NCBI RefSeq assembly: GCF_026107645.2
Contig: NZ_JAPCHV010000019.1
Coordinates: forward strand, 1 to 64,000
DNA length: 64,000 bases
Source: Flavobacterium sp. MFBS3-15
Lineage (GTDB): Bacteria; Bacteroidota; Bacteroidia; Flavobacteriales; Flavobacteriaceae
Direction of reading: 5' to 3'
The notes under the pieces are model-generated. The model saw only the letters and a program-made list of their open reading frames with translations. It had not been told where the DNA came from and searched no databases. The first letter of the stretch is position 1. Each line of letters begins with the position of its first letter. This document shows, in pieces, positions 44,372 through 53,265 of the stretch. Both the position numbers and the translations under genes were made by a program.

Positions 44372-46114
44372 ATGATTAAAAAAAGTGTAATGCCGATTGT
44401 CCTCGCGCTGTTTTCCTTTACGGGTTTTGCCCAGGAAAGCGCCGATGCAGGCATCCCTTTTAAGACTGAAACGAAATTATCCTATTTAGATTCCATCAAG
44501 GCATCGTTCACGCACCATGAGGAAATGGCATGTATCGACAGCCTTTGGCTGAAGGAGCTTGCCAATGAGGACCTTTTTGAAGGCATGCAGGAAGACCTGA
44601 AAAACATCAACCCTGATGTTGAGGTGGATTATGTCCTTGATACCGAGCTGCTCAGGAAAAGGCTGGCCGCGCTGGATGCGAAGTCACCCTTTAACATTGA
44701 GTACAGCAAGGGGCTGGAGAACATCATAAAATCGTACCTCAAGAACAGGCCGCGTTCGTACGAGCGCCTTATGGCCATATCGGAATTCTACTTCCCGATG
44801 TTCGAGGAGCATCTGGCCAAATACAATGTGCCTATCGAGATAAAATACCTTGCCGTGATCGAGTCGGCGCTTAACCCAAGGGCTAAGTCCAGGGTAGGGG
44901 CAACAGGGTTGTGGCAATTCATGTACCCAACGGGCAAGCAGTACAACCTTGAGGTGAACTCCTACGTTGACGAGCGCAGCGACCCTTTGAAAGCTACCGA
45001 GGCAGCGTGCAAATACCTGTCGAGCCTGTACAACATCTTTGGCGACTGGGATTTGGTGCTTGCATCGTACAATGCCGGGCCGGGCAATGTGACCAAGGCC
45101 ATACGCCGCTCTGGCACCTACCACAATTACTGGAACATCCGCAAAAACCTGCCGCAGGAAACACAGGCGTATGTGCCTACCTTCCTGGCAACGATGTACA
45201 TTTACGAATATGCCAAAGAGCACGGCATCAATGCTAAAAAAGCACCGCTATCGTATTTTGAGACCGACACCATAATGGTGAAGCGCCAGATATCGTTCAA
45301 GCAGATTTCGAAACTGCTCGACATGCCGGTAAGCCAGCTGCAGTTCCTGAACCCGATCTACAAGCTGGACATTGTTCCGTTCACGTCAGATAAAGCCCAC
45401 TACATAAGACTTCCGAAAGATAAGGCTGCCATTTTCGCTTCCAACGAAAACAGCGTATATGCCTATGTTGATTATGAGGAAAGCCTTCGCGAAAAGCCTT
45501 TCTTTGTAAGCAAGCCGGAAACGGCCTATGCATCCAATGATGCTGCCCCATCGGCCAAAAAGAAGAGGACATCTTCTGTAACTACAAAATCGTACACGGT
45601 AAAACGTGGCGACAACCTGGGTGCCATTGCCAACAAATATGATGTAAGCGTGGCTGAATTGAAAAAGTGGAACAGGATAAAGGGCAACAACATCCAGATA
45701 GGGCAGAGGCTGAAGATCCAAAAGGCCATCACGATCAGCACACCGGTTAAGGAAGAAGAAGCGATTGCCGCCAGGGAAACGAAAAAAGAAACCAAAGAAG
45801 CTAAGGATGTTGCCGCCAACAGCAAAACGGCTATAGCCGAAAATACCAAAGAACCGGAAGAAACCGAAGAGGCTGCAGAAGATGTGGCCGAAGCGGAAGC
45901 CAAAACCGAAGTGGCTGCCAAAGAGCCTGCGAGAAAGTCGAGGTCTACCAGCTATGAAGAGCAGCGCATGTATATTGTGCAAAAAGGCGATTCATTGTTC
46001 AGCATTGCCAAAAAACACCCCGGTGTTACTGTGGAGAACCTCAAAACATGGAATAAAATCCAGGGCGAGAGCATCCAGCCGGGCATGAAGCTGAAGGTGA
46101 AAGAGGTAAACTAA
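44372..46114 (+). CDS. LysM-containing membrane-bound lytic transglycosylase (MltD-like)
   Basis: A 580-residue periplasmic peptidoglycan-cleaving enzyme. Signal peptide in residues 1-20; SLT/GH23 domain at about 150-290 with the catalytic Glu in KYLAVIESAL, then GATGLWQFMYPTG and LASYNAGPG; LysM 1 near 410-455 (KSYTVKRGDNLGAIANKYDVS); an acidic Ala/Glu linker; LysM 2 at the C-terminus (YIVQKGDSLFSIAKKH). It is 17 bases upstream of the DUF4837 gene, and the three genes here look like one operon. Confidence 0.93.
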   Translation: MIKKSVMPIVLALFSFTGFAQESADAGIPFKTETKLSYLDSIKASFTHHEEMACIDSLWLKELANEDLFEGMQEDLKNINPDVEVDYVLDTELLRKRLAALDAKSPFNIEYSKGLENIIKSYLKNRPRSYERLMAISEFYFPMFEEHLAKYNVPIEIKYLAVIESALNPRAKSRVGATGLWQFMYPTGKQYNLEVNSYVDERSDPLKATEAACKYLSSLYNIFGDWDLVLASYNAGPGNVTKAIRRSGTYHNYWNIRKNLPQETQAYVPTFLATMYIYEYAKEHGINAKKAPLSYFETDTIMVKRQISFKQISKLLDMPVSQLQFLNPIYKLDIVPFTSDKAHYIRLPKDKAAIFASNENSVYAYVDYEESLREKPFFVSKPETAYASNDAAPSAKKKRTSSVTTKSYTVKRGDNLGAIANKYDVSVAELKKWNRIKGNNIQIGQRLKIQKAITISTPVKEEEAIAARETKKETKEAKDVAANSKTAIAENTKEPEETEEAAEDVAEAEAKTEVAAKEPARKSRSTSYEEQRMYIVQKGDSLFSIAKKHPGVTVENLKTWNKIQGESIQPGMKLKVKEVN

Positions 46115-46131
46115 TCAAATACAACCTCACC

Positions 46132-47109
46132 ATGGGAAAAATAAAACAATTCGCTTGTTTTGTTTTCATGCTTTGCTGCATTGCCTGCAAAACGGGTGAA
46201 GAAACCGATGCCGAAGTCTCTGCCGGCAAACTTAACGAAATATCGATCGTAATAGATGATGTGCTTTGGAACGGCGAGGTAGGCGACAGCCTGCGCAAAA
46301 GGTTTGCCGCCCCGCTAGACGGCCTTAGCCAGGAGGAGCCCCTTTTTACCCTTAGCCAGCTCAATGACGCATCGTTTGAGGCCGACATGACAAAGCTGAG
46401 GAACATCATTGTGGTGGAGAAATCCGGGAAAAGGGATTTTAAGTTCAGGCAGGACGGCAACTGCAAGCCCCAAAACACATTTACCATAACAGGCAGGTCT
46501 ATAGATGAGCTGCTGGAGCTTATCGACATGCATGCCGATGAGGTGATCCGTACCATAAGGCAAACCGAGATTGCACAAATCCAAAAGCGAAACCAGCAAG
46601 AAGGCCTACTCACGGAAAGCGTCTTTTCTTCGCAGTACGGCATTTCCATCAACGTTCCGGCAACGTACGGCATTCCGGTTAAGAACGACAAATTCCTTTG
46701 GCTCAAGAAAGATATCCCCAGCGGCAACACCAATGTGTTGCTGTATACGGTTAAATATGATGTGCTGGAAAGGGATAAGGATATCCTGAACAATATTATC
46801 AGGATGCGAGATTCCATAGGCCGGCAATACATCCATGGTACTGAAAAGGGCACTTTCATGGTTACCGAAGAGGCCTATTCGCCTTATTTTTTCATGACCG
46901 GCTTTAACGATAAGCGGGCTTTTGAAACCCGCGGCAACTGGGAGATGGAGGGCGATTTCATGAACGGCCCCTTCCTCAACTATGCCATCCGCGACGACAA
47001 GCACCAATGCTACCTCGTGGTAGAAGGGTTCATCTACAGCCCGTCTTCCGACAAAAGGGACCTTATCATGGAACTGGAGTCGATAATCAAGTCCATAAAA
47101 TTCCTATGA
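46132..47109 (+). CDS. DUF4837 family lipoprotein
   Basis: A 325-residue lipoprotein (signal ending FMLCCIACKTGEE). DUF4837 is restricted to Bacteroidota; typical features here are IVIDDVLWNGEVGDSLRKRFAAPLDGLSQEEPLF early and the repeated WLKKD/YFMTGFNDKRA part later. Function unknown. It lies between a lytic transglycosylase and an acetyltransferase gene, with a 4-base ATGA overlap to the latter, a context shared with cell-wall maintenance genes. Confidence 0.88.
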   Translation: MGKIKQFACFVFMLCCIACKTGEETDAEVSAGKLNEISIVIDDVLWNGEVGDSLRKRFAAPLDGLSQEEPLFTLSQLNDASFEADMTKLRNIIVVEKSGKRDFKFRQDGNCKPQNTFTITGRSIDELLELIDMHADEVIRTIRQTEIAQIQKRNQQEGLLTESVFSSQYGISINVPATYGIPVKNDKFLWLKKDIPSGNTNVLLYTVKYDVLERDKDILNNIIRMRDSIGRQYIHGTEKGTFMVTEEAYSPYFFMTGFNDKRAFETRGNWEMEGDFMNGPFLNYAIRDDKHQCYLVVEGFIYSPSSDKRDLIMELESIIKSIKFL

Positions 47110-47561
47110 TCCCCGAATTTAAAATAAAGCGATTTAACGAACTTTCTTTACCTGAACTATACCAAGTGCTGCAACTGCGCAGTGAAGTGTTTGTGGTGGA
47201 GCAAAATTGCGTTTACCAGGACATTGACGGCAAAGACGACAAGGCTTTGCACCTGCTGGGCAGCCATGACGGTAAGATTGTGGCCTATACGCGCCTTTTT
47301 GCGCCCGGTTATTATTTTGACAATGCCTCAATAGGCCGGGTGGTCATCAGTCCGTTATACCGTGACCGAAAATGGGGCCACAGCCTGATGAAAGCCTCGA
47401 TTGACGGTATAAGACAGCACTTTAATACCGGAAGCATTACCATTTCGGCACAGCTGTACCTGAAAAAATTCTACGAAAGCCACGGCTTTGTACAAGATGG
47501 GGAACAGTATCTTGAAGATGACATACCGCACATCCGGATGCATGCCATTTCAGATTTTTGA
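47106..47561 (+). CDS. ElaA-type GNAT acetyltransferase
   Basis: A 151-residue N-acetyltransferase. I start it at the ATG at 47106, which overlaps the upstream TGA (ATGA) and gives the conserved beginning IKRFNELSLPELYQVLQLRSEVF; the longer open frame starting at 47007 is out-of-frame coding sequence of the upstream gene. VVEQNCVYQDIDGKDDKA and SIGRVVISPLYRDRKWGHSLM (acetyl-CoA loop) are typical of ElaA. The substrate is unknown. Confidence 0.9.
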   Translation: MIPEFKIKRFNELSLPELYQVLQLRSEVFVVEQNCVYQDIDGKDDKALHLLGSHDGKIVAYTRLFAPGYYFDNASIGRVVISPLYRDRKWGHSLMKASIDGIRQHFNTGSITISAQLYLKKFYESHGFVQDGEQYLEDDIPHIRMHAISDF

Positions 47562-47732
47562 TTTCAGATTTCAGATTGAGCTACACTCATAATCTGAAAA
47601 ATGGTAAATCAAAAAACGGTTAGCGGTGTTCTAATCAAGCAAAGTCCTGGATTAAATATCTTTCAATTTCATGTGGCCAATTATCCGGCAGGAGTGACCT
47701 CAATCTGAAATCTACAATCTGAAATCTGAAAT
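47547..47732. repeat. Module H direct and inverted repeats
   Basis: Clusters of TTTCAGATTTCAGATT (47550-47576) and its complement AATCTGAAATCTGAAATT (47715-47732) bracket the gap between the ElaA-type gene and the OmpA-like gene and can pair. Shorter related copies occur near 29.1 kb and 14.2 kb. Confidence 0.75.
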
Positions 47733-48547
47733 TAAATCTTCGTAATCACCAGTTCCACCCTGCGGTCGTACTCGCTGCCTTTACCCAGAGGCTTTGTGTT
47801 GCCATAGCCTTTGTAGACCATGCGTGTCTTTGGGATGTTTTTTGAGGCGAGGAATTTATAAACCGTCAGCGCCCTGTTGGTTGAGAGTTCGCGCTTTTTG
47901 GTGTCCTTGTCAATAGCCTCCTTGTGGAACGATGGCGTACAGCAGATGTGGCCCTGTATCTCGAAGCTGAGGTTCTTGTATTTTTGGAGCAGCCGGGCTA
48001 CTTTTTCCAGTTCGGTACGCGATTTGGCGGTGAGCTTGCTGCTGCCGCGCTCAAAGAGTATATTTTCCAGGTAAATGTGATCGCCCACGATCATGTCTTT
48101 CTTAATCGTATTGTAAAAGCCCGGATCGAGCTTTGGCGGTGGCGCCGGCCTGAAGTTGACCACAACGTCTACGCGGCGGTTCTTGGAACGTGCCTCGCTT
48201 ATGTTATCAATGTCTTCATCGAGCATGATGCGGCCCTTGCCCTCTATGGTCACGATGATCTTGTTCTTTATACCGCGGCCAATCAGCGTGTCGCGTATGG
48301 TATTGGCGCGCTTGGTCGAAAGCTTAAAGTTATACTCGTCCTTGCCGCGGTCGTCGCAATAGCCAAATATCTGTATGGTTTCGATCCTGGTGGTATCGAT
48401 CGCCTTGATAAAGGCCACTACGTTATTGCCCTGCTTGTCGTCAAGGTTATATTTGTCGAATTCGAAGTAAATGGAATAAAGCGTCTCTTCCTGTGCTATC
48501 AGGGGCTGCACAAGCAAAAGGACCGCCAGGTAAAATAGTTTTTTCAT
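47732..48547 (-). CDS. Periplasmic protein with two OmpA-like domains
   Basis: A 271-residue protein with signal peptide (MKKLFYLAVLLLVQPLIAQ). Two peptidoglycan-binding OmpA C-terminal-like domains in tandem: first, YFEFDKYNLDD ... GYCDDRGKDEYNFKLSTKRA with NRRVDVVV; second, ENILFERGSSKL ... IQGHICCTPSF ... LSTNRALTVYKFL with DRRVELVI. No beta-barrel is present. The ATG at 48547 overlaps the kup stop (TGATG), so the two are translationally coupled. A TTG one codon upstream is an alternative start. Confidence 0.85.
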   Translation of the reverse strand: MKKLFYLAVLLLVQPLIAQEETLYSIYFEFDKYNLDDKQGNNVVAFIKAIDTTRIETIQIFGYCDDRGKDEYNFKLSTKRANTIRDTLIGRGIKNKIIVTIEGKGRIMLDEDIDNISEARSKNRRVDVVVNFRPAPPPKLDPGFYNTIKKDMIVGDHIYLENILFERGSSKLTAKSRTELEKVARLLQKYKNLSFEIQGHICCTPSFHKEAIDKDTKKRELSTNRALTVYKFLASKNIPKTRMVYKGYGNTKPLGKGSEYDRRVELVITKI

Positions 48548-50541
48548 CAATCGTTATTATGTACATTGCTCTCATCAACACGCGTAAGCACGAGGTCTTC
48601 CGGCGGATGGATCACTATCGGGAATTTCTCCACCTTTACCGAGCTGCTGTCCAGGCCAAACGCACGGCCTTCGGAGAGGCTTACCTGCTTGAGCACAAAG
48701 TAAATGTCGAGCACGATCCTCTCGTACCACGGCAGGTCGTTGTCGTATGACAGGAATTTCTCTATCAGTACAAACTTAAAGTCGCCTATAACGTTGTTTC
48801 GGTTAAGCGATTCATAGCGGCTGGTAATGTCCACTTCGCCCTTCTGCACCATGTCGCGCACCACCTGCTTGAACATAAGGTTTATCCTTGGCGCCACACG
48901 GAATCCGAGATAGAAGTCTATCCTTATAACGTCATCTTTCATGATTTCGCGTACGCGGTACTCCATTTTGTAGGGCTCATCCACCACATTCACGTGTACA
49001 AACCAGTAAATGTCAGCCCTTTTTGGCCTTTTTTGCAGTATCGAATAAATGATCTTCGATTCCACCTCGTCGCCCAGCTGGGCATTGGTCATGTACACCA
49101 GGTGGGTGGCATATTTTGGTATGGACGTGTCATTGCTCAATTCAGACAATACCTGCTTGTAGTTCTCGATCTTGGTAAACTCGGTATATTCGCTGCGAAT
49201 CTTTTTCGCCCAGAACCACACCGTCATTATTACACCCAACACGCCCGTTATAATAACTGACACGTAGCCTCCATTGTGGAATTTGTCGATATTTGCCATG
49301 AAGAAAGCGCCCTCAATAACAAGGTAAACCGTGATTATTGCCAGGATCACCACTGTAGGGTAACGGCGTGTAGCCATGAACATACCCAATAGTGATGTCG
49401 TCATTAGCATGCATATGACAATCGCAAGGCCATAGGCCGCTTCCATGGCGCTCGATTCGCGGAAGTAGAGTACAATAGAAACACAGCCCGCAAACAGCAT
49501 CCAGTTGACCGAAGGGATGTAAAGCTGCCCTTTGAGCTCTGAAGGGTACTTAACCGAAACTTTCGGCCAAAAGTTGAGGCGCATGGCCTCGGATATCATG
49601 GTAAACGAACCGCTGATGAGCGCCTGCGATGCGATAACCGCAGCCGATGTGGCAATGGCAATACCGAAAGGAAGGAACCACTCGGGCATCAACAGGTAGA
49701 AAGGGTTGGCCGGGTCATGCGGCTTTCCGCTTATCTGCGTAAGGGTTTCGCCTTTGTGGGCCATAAGGTAGGCGCCCTGCCCAAAGTAGTTGAGCACGAG
49801 CATCGTCTTTACAAATATCCAGCTCACGCGGATATTGCCCCTGCCACAGTGCCCCATGTCGCTGTAAAGCGCCTCGGCACCCGTAGTACAAAGGAATACG
49901 AAGCCAAGCACATAAAAGCCTTCGCTGTGCATCTCGAGCAGGTAGTGAATGTAGTAAGGGTTTAATGCTTTCAGGACAAATACATTCCCGGATATGGCAA
50001 TTACTCCCAGTACCCCCAACATACTGAACCACAGCAGCATCATAGGGCCAAAAGCCTTGCCGATGAGCGATGTTCCGAAACGCTGCACGAAAAACAAAAC
50101 GAAAAGTATCGAGATGACGATAGGTACTGTGTCAAGATCCTCATTATAAATGCGCAGACCCTCAATGGCAGAGGATACAGAGATGGGAGGCGTAATGAAC
50201 CCGTCAGCCAGGAGGCAGCTGCCCCCTATGATGGCAGGTACGATCATCCATTTTTTCTTGAAGCGCTTAAGCAGCGCGTACAGCGAAAAGATGCCGCCCT
50301 CACCTTTGTTGTCGGCCTTTAGGGTGAGCCAGACATACTTAATCGTGGTTTGGAGTGTAATTGTCCAGAAGATGCAGGATAGTGCCCCAAGCACCAGTTC
50401 TTCACGTATGGCTTCCTTTTCGCCAAAAATTGCCCTCATTACATATAGGGGCGAGGTTCCTATATCTCCGTAAATAATCCCCAAGGTAACTATCAGACCG
50501 CCAAGGGTTACCTTGCTCATGTGTTTGTGACTATGGCCCAC
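48547..50541 (-). CDS. kup: KUP/HAK/KT potassium transporter
   Basis: A 664-residue inner-membrane potassium importer. The N-terminus has the family motif LGIIYGDIGTSPLYVMRAIFG; about twelve hydrophobic segments fill the first 440 residues; a C-terminal cytoplasmic domain of about 200 residues follows. ALYSDMGHCGRGNIRVSW is a further family block. The downstream gene encodes a periplasmic double-OmpA protein and is coupled by a one-base overlap. Confidence 0.95.
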   Translation of the reverse strand: MGHSHKHMSKVTLGGLIVTLGIIYGDIGTSPLYVMRAIFGEKEAIREELVLGALSCIFWTITLQTTIKYVWLTLKADNKGEGGIFSLYALLKRFKKKWMIVPAIIGGSCLLADGFITPPISVSSAIEGLRIYNEDLDTVPIVISILFVLFFVQRFGTSLIGKAFGPMMLLWFSMLGVLGVIAISGNVFVLKALNPYYIHYLLEMHSEGFYVLGFVFLCTTGAEALYSDMGHCGRGNIRVSWIFVKTMLVLNYFGQGAYLMAHKGETLTQISGKPHDPANPFYLLMPEWFLPFGIAIATSAAVIASQALISGSFTMISEAMRLNFWPKVSVKYPSELKGQLYIPSVNWMLFAGCVSIVLYFRESSAMEAAYGLAIVICMLMTTSLLGMFMATRRYPTVVILAIITVYLVIEGAFFMANIDKFHNGGYVSVIITGVLGVIMTVWFWAKKIRSEYTEFTKIENYKQVLSELSNDTSIPKYATHLVYMTNAQLGDEVESKIIYSILQKRPKRADIYWFVHVNVVDEPYKMEYRVREIMKDDVIRIDFYLGFRVAPRINLMFKQVVRDMVQKGEVDITSRYESLNRNNVIGDFKFVLIEKFLSYDNDLPWYERIVLDIYFVLKQVSLSEGRAFGLDSSSVKVEKFPIVIHPPEDLVLTRVDESNVHNND

Positions 50542-50638
50542 GATTAAATTAGATTAGAAGGCAAAGGTATATGTTTTTTATAAATCCGCCAGTTTGAACG
50601 TGTTATATTTGGTCTTTGCGGGAATAAGATGTAAGAAA

Positions 50639-51307
50639 TCACTTAATGTTGCCGGCAATCGGTTTGCCATTACGGGACCATTCGCTCCAGGAACCCACAT
50701 ATAAGGCAGGAATGCCCAGCCCTGCAAGTTCCAGCGCCAACAGTGTATGGCATGCCGTAACGCCCGAACCGCAATGCACTATTACATTTCCGGTGGGGAT
50801 ATTCCCCAGCGCCGCAACGTATTTTTCACGTAATAGTTCAGGTGAAAGGAATTTGCCATCCGCATCCAGGTTCGATGCAAACGGAATATTAATTGCTCCC
50901 GGTATATGGCCCGCGATGGGGTCGACAGGTTCTGTAATGCCTGCAAAGCGTTCTTTGTCACGTACATCGATGACAATTGATTCTCCGCCTGCAGCGGCAG
51001 TAGCAGCGCCATCCATATCTGCTGTGGGCAATTGCCAGTTTAAGAATGTATAATCCTCCCTGCCTTTTGGCGTTTCAATGGCATGGCTTGCCGCAAAACC
51101 CTCTTTCTGCGCGGCCTGCATCCCGCCATCCTTCGGGTCTGGAGGAACCTGTGCAAGGTCGGCGTTAAGGTCGGCATAAAGAGCGCCCTGCAGGTGCGTG
51201 TCGTTATAACGTTCGCGTGATGGCCCGGCATCTATGAGGATATAGCCGCCCTTTGGAAGTAGCAATAGTTCTTTTGGGCCGATGATGGGAGGGAGGGGCT
51301 GCTGCAT
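50639..51307 (-). CDS. Sulfurtransferase with shortened N-terminal rhodanese domain
   Basis: A 222-residue enzyme of the thiosulfate/3-mercaptopyruvate sulfurtransferase type. The C-terminal catalytic rhodanese domain is intact, with loop HCGSGVTACHT (Cys nucleophile). The N-terminal domain starts normally (HLQGALYADLNADL) but runs from PPDPKDGG straight into MQAAQKEGFAASHA; homologs have some 60-70 residues between these points. The deletion is in frame and flanked by Gly-Gly codons on both sides of what would be the missing stretch. The enzyme could still be active as a single-domain form. Confidence 0.82.
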   Translation of the reverse strand: MQQPLPPIIGPKELLLLPKGGYILIDAGPSRERYNDTHLQGALYADLNADLAQVPPDPKDGGMQAAQKEGFAASHAIETPKGREDYTFLNWQLPTADMDGAATAAAGGESIVIDVRDKERFAGITEPVDPIAGHIPGAINIPFASNLDADGKFLSPELLREKYVAALGNIPTGNVIVHCGSGVTACHTLLALELAGLGIPALYVGSWSEWSRNGKPIAGNIK

Positions 51308-51315
51308 GGCAAAAA

Positions 51316-51339
51316 AATCCCGGCAATGCGGCCGGGATT
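51316..51339 (-). terminator. Hairpin between S41 and sulfurtransferase genes
   Basis: AATCCCGGC (51316-51324) pairs with GCCGGGATT (51331-51339); on minus it is followed by T residues and lies just past the start side of the S41 gene stop, ending that transcript. Confidence 0.7.
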
Positions 51340-51343
51340 AATA

Positions 51344-52981
51344 TTATTTTAAAAGTATCTTGTTGTATTGGGCAGCGTTATTAAGCAGTGCCGCCGCCTT
51401 TTGGATTTCAACGTTGCTCGTTGTGTAATATTTATACAGCCCTTCCTTGTATTGGTAACGCTTGATGAGCTCATCCAAAAGCAGCTGCTTTATTTCGTTC
51501 TTGTGGAGGTTCAGCTCTTTCTCCTCGCTTTTTTGCAGCGCGGTGAGCAGCTGGTTGTATTCGGCCGCAATGCTTTGGTCTACTTTTTCCTTTTTGGCTA
51601 CCTCAAGCACTTCTTTCAGCGATTTTTCGGTCTCGGTATCAAACTCAAACTTCTCTTTTTTCAGGTACGCCTTGAATGCTTCAAACTCCGCATCTGAAAC
51701 GGTGGGTATTGCTGTGCCTACATTAGGGTTCTTGTAGTAATATACCGTAGCATAATTAAAAATACCGTCCTTGCGTATCAGCGCATCGGCAATGGCGCTT
51801 TGTTTGGATTCATCCAGCTCTACATCGGGCAATATGCCGCCACCGTCATATACTGTCCTGCCCTTGCGGGTCTTAAAGGCATTGTAATCCTTTTTATCAA
51901 TGCGGATGGCCTTGCCGTCTGCATCCTTGTGCGTATAATCCAGTGCCTGTATGCCGCGTCCTGAAGGCGTATAGTAGCGCGAAATAGTCACTTTTACCTG
52001 TGTGCCGTAGGTAAGGTCAAGGGGGCGCTGCACCAGGCCTTTGCCAAAGCTCCTGCTGCCCACGATTACCGCACGGTCAAGGTCCTGCAGTGCACCGGCC
52101 ACAATTTCCGATGCTGAGGCGCTCTTGCCGTCTACCAAAACAACCAACGGGATATCAAGGTCTACCGGGGGCCTTTGGGTTTTATAGGTGTTGTTGTATT
52201 TCTCGTTCTTCGATTTTGTGGTCACGATGATCTCGTCCTGCTTTACGAAAAGGTTGCAGATGTTTACCGCTTCGTTCAAAAGCCCGCCCGGATTGCCCCT
52301 CAGGTCGAGTATGATGTTTTTGGCGCCCTGGCCTTTCAGGTCGATGAGCGCGGCCTTGGTTTCCTGCGAAGCCTTGGCATTGAACTGCGAAAGCACAATG
52401 TAGCCGGTTTCCTTGCCAACGAGCGAATAATAGGGCACGGCCTTTACATCTACCTCGTTCAGTGTCAGCTGGGTACTCATCGGCTTGCCCTGGCGCAGGT
52501 ATTTTATGTCGATTTTGGTATTGCGCGAGCCTTTCAGCAGTTCGCTGGCATCTTCTTTAAAATTGGCAAGCACCACATCGCCAATCTGTATGATTTCGTC
52601 GCCTGCTTTCAGGCCTGCTTTGTCGGCAGGGTAGTCTTTGTACGGCTCCTTGATGATGAGTTTGCCTTCCTTGCGCGATATCTGTGCGCCAATGCCGGTA
52701 TACTCGCCCGTACTGTTGATTTTGAATTTGACCACATCCTGCTCGTTAAAGTAGTTGGTGTAGGGATCCAGGTCCTCCAGCATGCTCTTTATGGCTTTGT
52801 CCATTAGCTGAGCTGGATTGGTTTCATCCACATAATTGTTGTTCACGGTCTTGAACAGGGTGGTGAATATCTCAATCTGTTTGGCGATCTCAAAGAAATC
52901 CTCTTTAAAGCTTACCCCAACAAATAAAAACCCGGCGGCAAGCGTGGGCAGTACATATCTTTTCTTTAACCTGGTAAACAT
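51344..52981 (-). CDS. S41 family C-terminal processing peptidase
   Basis: A 545-residue protease with an N-terminal membrane/signal segment (LPTLAAGFLFVGVSF). A PDZ domain (residues about 95-175, GIGAQISRKEGKLIIKEPYKD) precedes the S41 core: LDLRGNPGGLLNEAV, VLVDGKSASASEIVAGAL with the catalytic Ser, and VGSRSFGKGLVQ with the catalytic Lys. The family cleaves C-terminal tails of periplasmic proteins. Length is usual for Bacteroidota members. Confidence 0.93.
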   Translation of the reverse strand: MFTRLKKRYVLPTLAAGFLFVGVSFKEDFFEIAKQIEIFTTLFKTVNNNYVDETNPAQLMDKAIKSMLEDLDPYTNYFNEQDVVKFKINSTGEYTGIGAQISRKEGKLIIKEPYKDYPADKAGLKAGDEIIQIGDVVLANFKEDASELLKGSRNTKIDIKYLRQGKPMSTQLTLNEVDVKAVPYYSLVGKETGYIVLSQFNAKASQETKAALIDLKGQGAKNIILDLRGNPGGLLNEAVNICNLFVKQDEIIVTTKSKNEKYNNTYKTQRPPVDLDIPLVVLVDGKSASASEIVAGALQDLDRAVIVGSRSFGKGLVQRPLDLTYGTQVKVTISRYYTPSGRGIQALDYTHKDADGKAIRIDKKDYNAFKTRKGRTVYDGGGILPDVELDESKQSAIADALIRKDGIFNYATVYYYKNPNVGTAIPTVSDAEFEAFKAYLKKEKFEFDTETEKSLKEVLEVAKKEKVDQSIAAEYNQLLTALQKSEEKELNLHKNEIKQLLLDELIKRYQYKEGLYKYYTTSNVEIQKAAALLNNAAQYNKILLK

Positions 52982-53202
52982 AATTTCCTTTCTTTATTTT
53001 TTGATGATAATCGTGTTACGAAAATAAGGATTAAAGGCTAATCTATTGCCATTGTCACCTGAAACTTTGTGCCGCATCCTGAATATCAAACGGGAAAAGG
53101 CAAATAATAGTGCGTAATGTCCAATCCCCGCCACTATCAATATGCACAGGTAACCCTTATATGAAGCCGCATCACTTAAGTTTTAAGTTCTTATTTTTTT
53201 TC

Positions 53203-53250
53203 ATTCTAAATAAAAATAATACATTTGCCTTAATTTAGATTCAATTTAAA
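53203..53250 (+). promoter_or_regulatory. hmuT promoter with operator-like palindromes
   Basis: The -7 element TACATTTG is at 53220-53227. Directly downstream is TTTAGATTCAATTTAAA (53234-53250), an imperfect TTAGA-N5-TCTAA-type palindrome. Upstream, at the -33 position, is ATTCTAAAT (53203-53211). The same half sites occur around the hmuR promoter. Probable binding site of a Fur-family or heme-responsive repressor (inference). Confidence 0.6.
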
Positions 53251-53265
53251 CAACATCATTAACCA

